A DNA stretch of 7,266 nt, taken from assembly GCA_009702945.1 (NCBI GenBank), contig WLGZ01000043.1, positions 1 to 7,266 of the forward strand. The letters run 5' to 3'. Position numbers and translations under genes: made by a program. The notes beneath the pieces were generated by a model. It did not search any database and had not been told where the DNA came from. It worked only from the letters and a program-made list of their open reading frames with translations. This document shows, one piece after another, positions 6,106-7,266 of the stretch (within the stretch, counting starts at the first letter, position 1; each line of letters begins with the position of its first letter). This DNA is from Actinomycetota bacterium. GTDB lineage: Bacteria; Actinomycetota; Actinomycetes; S36-B12; UBA5976.

Positions 6106-7220
6106 CGGGTTGTAAACGCATCCTTAAGTTTTCCAAACAAGCTTGATGATTGTTCGTGAAGTTGTGCGGACGGAGTTTCCTCTCCCCGCAAACTTGCCAA
6201 TTGCTTGATCAAATCTTCTTGCGCTTTGTCCAAGCCACTTGGCGTAAGTATTTCTAAGTGCACAACCAGGTCACCTCGACCAGAGCTTCTAAGTCGTGGC
6301 ATACCTTGGCCACGCAAAGTCACAGTCGAGCCAGATTGAGTACCAGGCTTGATGTGAATTGGCGCAGTGCCATCTAAGGTTTCGAGTTCCATAGTTGCGC
6401 CAAGTGCCGCAGCCGTCATAGGCAGCGACATAGTTGCATGCAACTGATCACCGTTGCGCTGGAAAACTGGATGTGGCAATTCAATTAGTTCAACGTAAAG
6501 ATCGCCAGCAGGTCCACCGCCTGGTCCAACTTCACCTTGACCAGTCATCTGGATGCGAGTGCCACCTTCAACGCCTGGTGGGATCTGGACAGACAGAGTG
6601 CTGCGAGTTCGGACTCGGCCATCGCCAGCACACTCCGCACAAGGATGTGGGTTAAGTGAGCCAAAGCCTTGGCACTGTGGGCATTGTCGGGAAGTCATAA
6701 CTTGGCCCAAGAAAGATTTTTGAACTGACTGAACTTCACCGCGACCAGCACACATCGTGCAACTAACGATGCTGGCACCTGAAGATGTACCTTCACCAGA
6801 ACAAGAGTTGCAAGTTACTGCCGTATCGACTGCAAATTCCCTAGTTGATCCAAACGCAGCTTCATCAAGAGTTACTTGCAGTCTGATTAACGCATCTTGG
6901 CCACGACGTTTGCGTGACCGCGGGCCGCGTTGTCCTCCACCACCGAAGAATGCATCAACGATGTCGCCGAAACCAAAACCTGCAGCTGAATTGAATCCGC
7001 CACCAGATGAGAATGGGTCGCCACCAAGGTCAAACATTTCGCGCTTTTGTGGATCGGACAGAACTTCGTAAGCCGAAGTTACGTCTTTGAAGCGCTCGCC
7101 GGCTTCGGCACCTGGATTAACATCCGGATGTAGTTCTCTAGCTAATTTGCGATAAGCGCGCTTAATCTCTTCTGGCGTAGCTTCGCGAGTAACACCTAAG
7201 ACTTTGTAATAGTCAGTCAT
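6102..7220 (-). CDS. dnaJ: Type I (DnaJ-like) co-chaperone DnaJ, DnaJ2 type
   Basis: This is the Hsp40 co-chaperone that delivers unfolded clients to DnaK and stimulates its ATPase in the cytoplasm. The 372-residue protein has all type I parts in order: a J domain (about residues 1-66) with HPD at 31-33, a short Gly/Phe-rich linker (about 66-97), and a basic stretch RGPRSRKRRGQD near 98-109. A zinc domain follows with four CxxCxGxG repeats (Cys pairs 137/140, 154/157, 180/183, 194/197), then the C-terminal substrate-binding domains to about 340. The length and short G/F region fit the second DnaJ of Actinobacteria, which is encoded next to hrcA, rather than the copy in the dnaK operon. The ATG start at 7220 has a GAAGGA Shine-Dalgarno sequence at 7235-7230. 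The stop overlaps the rsmE start as ATGA. All eight zinc ligands are present, so it looks fully functional. Confidence 0.96.
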   Translation of the reverse strand: MTDYYKVLGVTREATPEEIKRAYRKLARELHPDVNPGAEAGERFKDVTSAYEVLSDPQKREMFDLGGDPFSSGGGFNSAAGFGFGDIVDAFFGGGGQRGPRSRKRRGQDALIRLQVTLDEAAFGSTREFAVDTAVTCNSCSGEGTSSGASIVSCTMCAGRGEVQSVQKSFLGQVMTSRQCPQCQGFGSLNPHPCAECAGDGRVRTRSTLSVQIPPGVEGGTRIQMTGQGEVGPGGGPAGDLYVELIELPHPVFQRNGDQLHATMSLPMTAAALGATMELETLDGTAPIHIKPGTQSGSTVTLRGQGMPRLRSSGRGDLVVHLEILTPSGLDKAQEDLIKQLASLRGEETPSAQLHEQSSSLFGKLKDAFTTR

Positions 7221-7222
7221 TT

Positions 7223-7266
7223 TTACTGATCCTTCAAAATCTGGCCAACATACTTAGCGACGGCTC
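7223..7266 (-). CDS. hrcA: Heat-inducible transcription repressor HrcA, C-terminal end only (partial)
   Basis: Only the last 13 codons and a TAA stop lie in the window; the gene enters from the right edge. The reading frame gives AVAKYVGQILKDQ, which resembles the usual C-terminal helix of actinobacterial HrcA (an AVARYV-like stretch followed by a short tail). The other two frames of this stretch hit stops. HrcA is the repressor that binds CIRCE operators upstream of class I heat-shock genes. The stop lies 2 bp before the dnaJ start, and the dnaJ ribosome binding site is inside this coding end, so the two genes are almost certainly cotranscribed. The identification rests on a short tail plus the well-known hrcA-dnaJ pairing, so it is likely but not proven from this window. 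Confidence 0.72.
   Translation of the reverse strand, partial: AVAKYVGQILKDQ
7230..7235 (-). promoter_or_regulatory. dnaJ ribosome binding site inside the end of hrcA
   Basis: The minus strand reads GAAGGA, 9 nt before the dnaJ ATG. It lies within the last codons of hrcA, so ribosomes finishing hrcA pass over the dnaJ initiation region. It supports the ATG at 7220 as the start. Confidence 0.7.

Noticed and set aside
7221..7266. CIRCE operator or promoter directly upstream of dnaJ
   Set aside because: No inverted repeat resembling CIRCE is present; the stretch is explained by the hrcA coding end.
1..7266. Defence system, mobile element, CRISPR array or RNA gene
   Set aside because: All genes fit a conserved housekeeping cluster on one strand. 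No direct repeats, inverted-repeat ends, transposase, integrase or tRNA-like sequence was seen.

Overview
The window is a single uninterrupted block of minus-strand genes with almost no intergenic DNA. It reads as the hrcA-dnaJ2-rsmE-HIT-phoH-ybeY-corC-(CDA-like)-[EamA]-era cluster of an actinobacterium. The gene order matches, as I recall it, the Mycobacterium tuberculosis Rv2374c to Rv2364c region (hrcA, dnaJ2, rsmE, ..., phoH1, ybeY, CBS membrane protein, small hypothetical, era). Base composition is moderate (roughly 45-50% GC, judged by eye), low for Actinobacteria. That suggests a small-genome free-living lineage such as the freshwater acI/Nanopelagicales or a low-GC microbacterium relative, but the assignment to genus is inference.

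Layout in transcription order (right to left): the last 13 codons of probable hrcA (7266-7223); dnaJ, a type I DnaJ with HPD and four CxxCxGxG repeats (7220-6102); rsmE, a 16S rRNA U1498 methyltransferase (6105-5371); a HIT-family hydrolase (5361-5011); phoH, an ATPase (4970-3966); ybeY, an endoribonuclease (3963-3493); a CNNM/CorC CBS-domain membrane protein (3496-2201); a 114-residue cytidine-deaminase-like protein with no zinc ligands (2208-1864); an EamA/DMT transporter (1867-920); and era (927-19). Junctions, in order, are: 2 bp gap, 4 bp overlap, 9 bp gap, 40 bp gap, 2 bp gap, 4 bp overlap, 8 bp overlap, 4 bp overlap, 8 bp overlap. This argues for one operon with translational coupling. 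The 40 bp gap before phoH is the only place with room for an internal promoter, and it holds a weak candidate -10 element.

Functionally, the block joins heat-shock control and chaperoning (HrcA, DnaJ) to maturation of the 3' end of 16S rRNA (RsmE, YbeY, Era, probably PhoH). The less explained members are the HIT hydrolase, the CorC-type protein, the degenerate deaminase-fold protein and the transporter. No mobile elements, RNA genes, CRISPR arrays, repeats or terminators were seen. I do not find a novel multi-gene system here. The points most worth a second look are the zinc-less deaminase-like protein, its place among 16S 3'-end maturation genes, and the transporter inserted in front of era.
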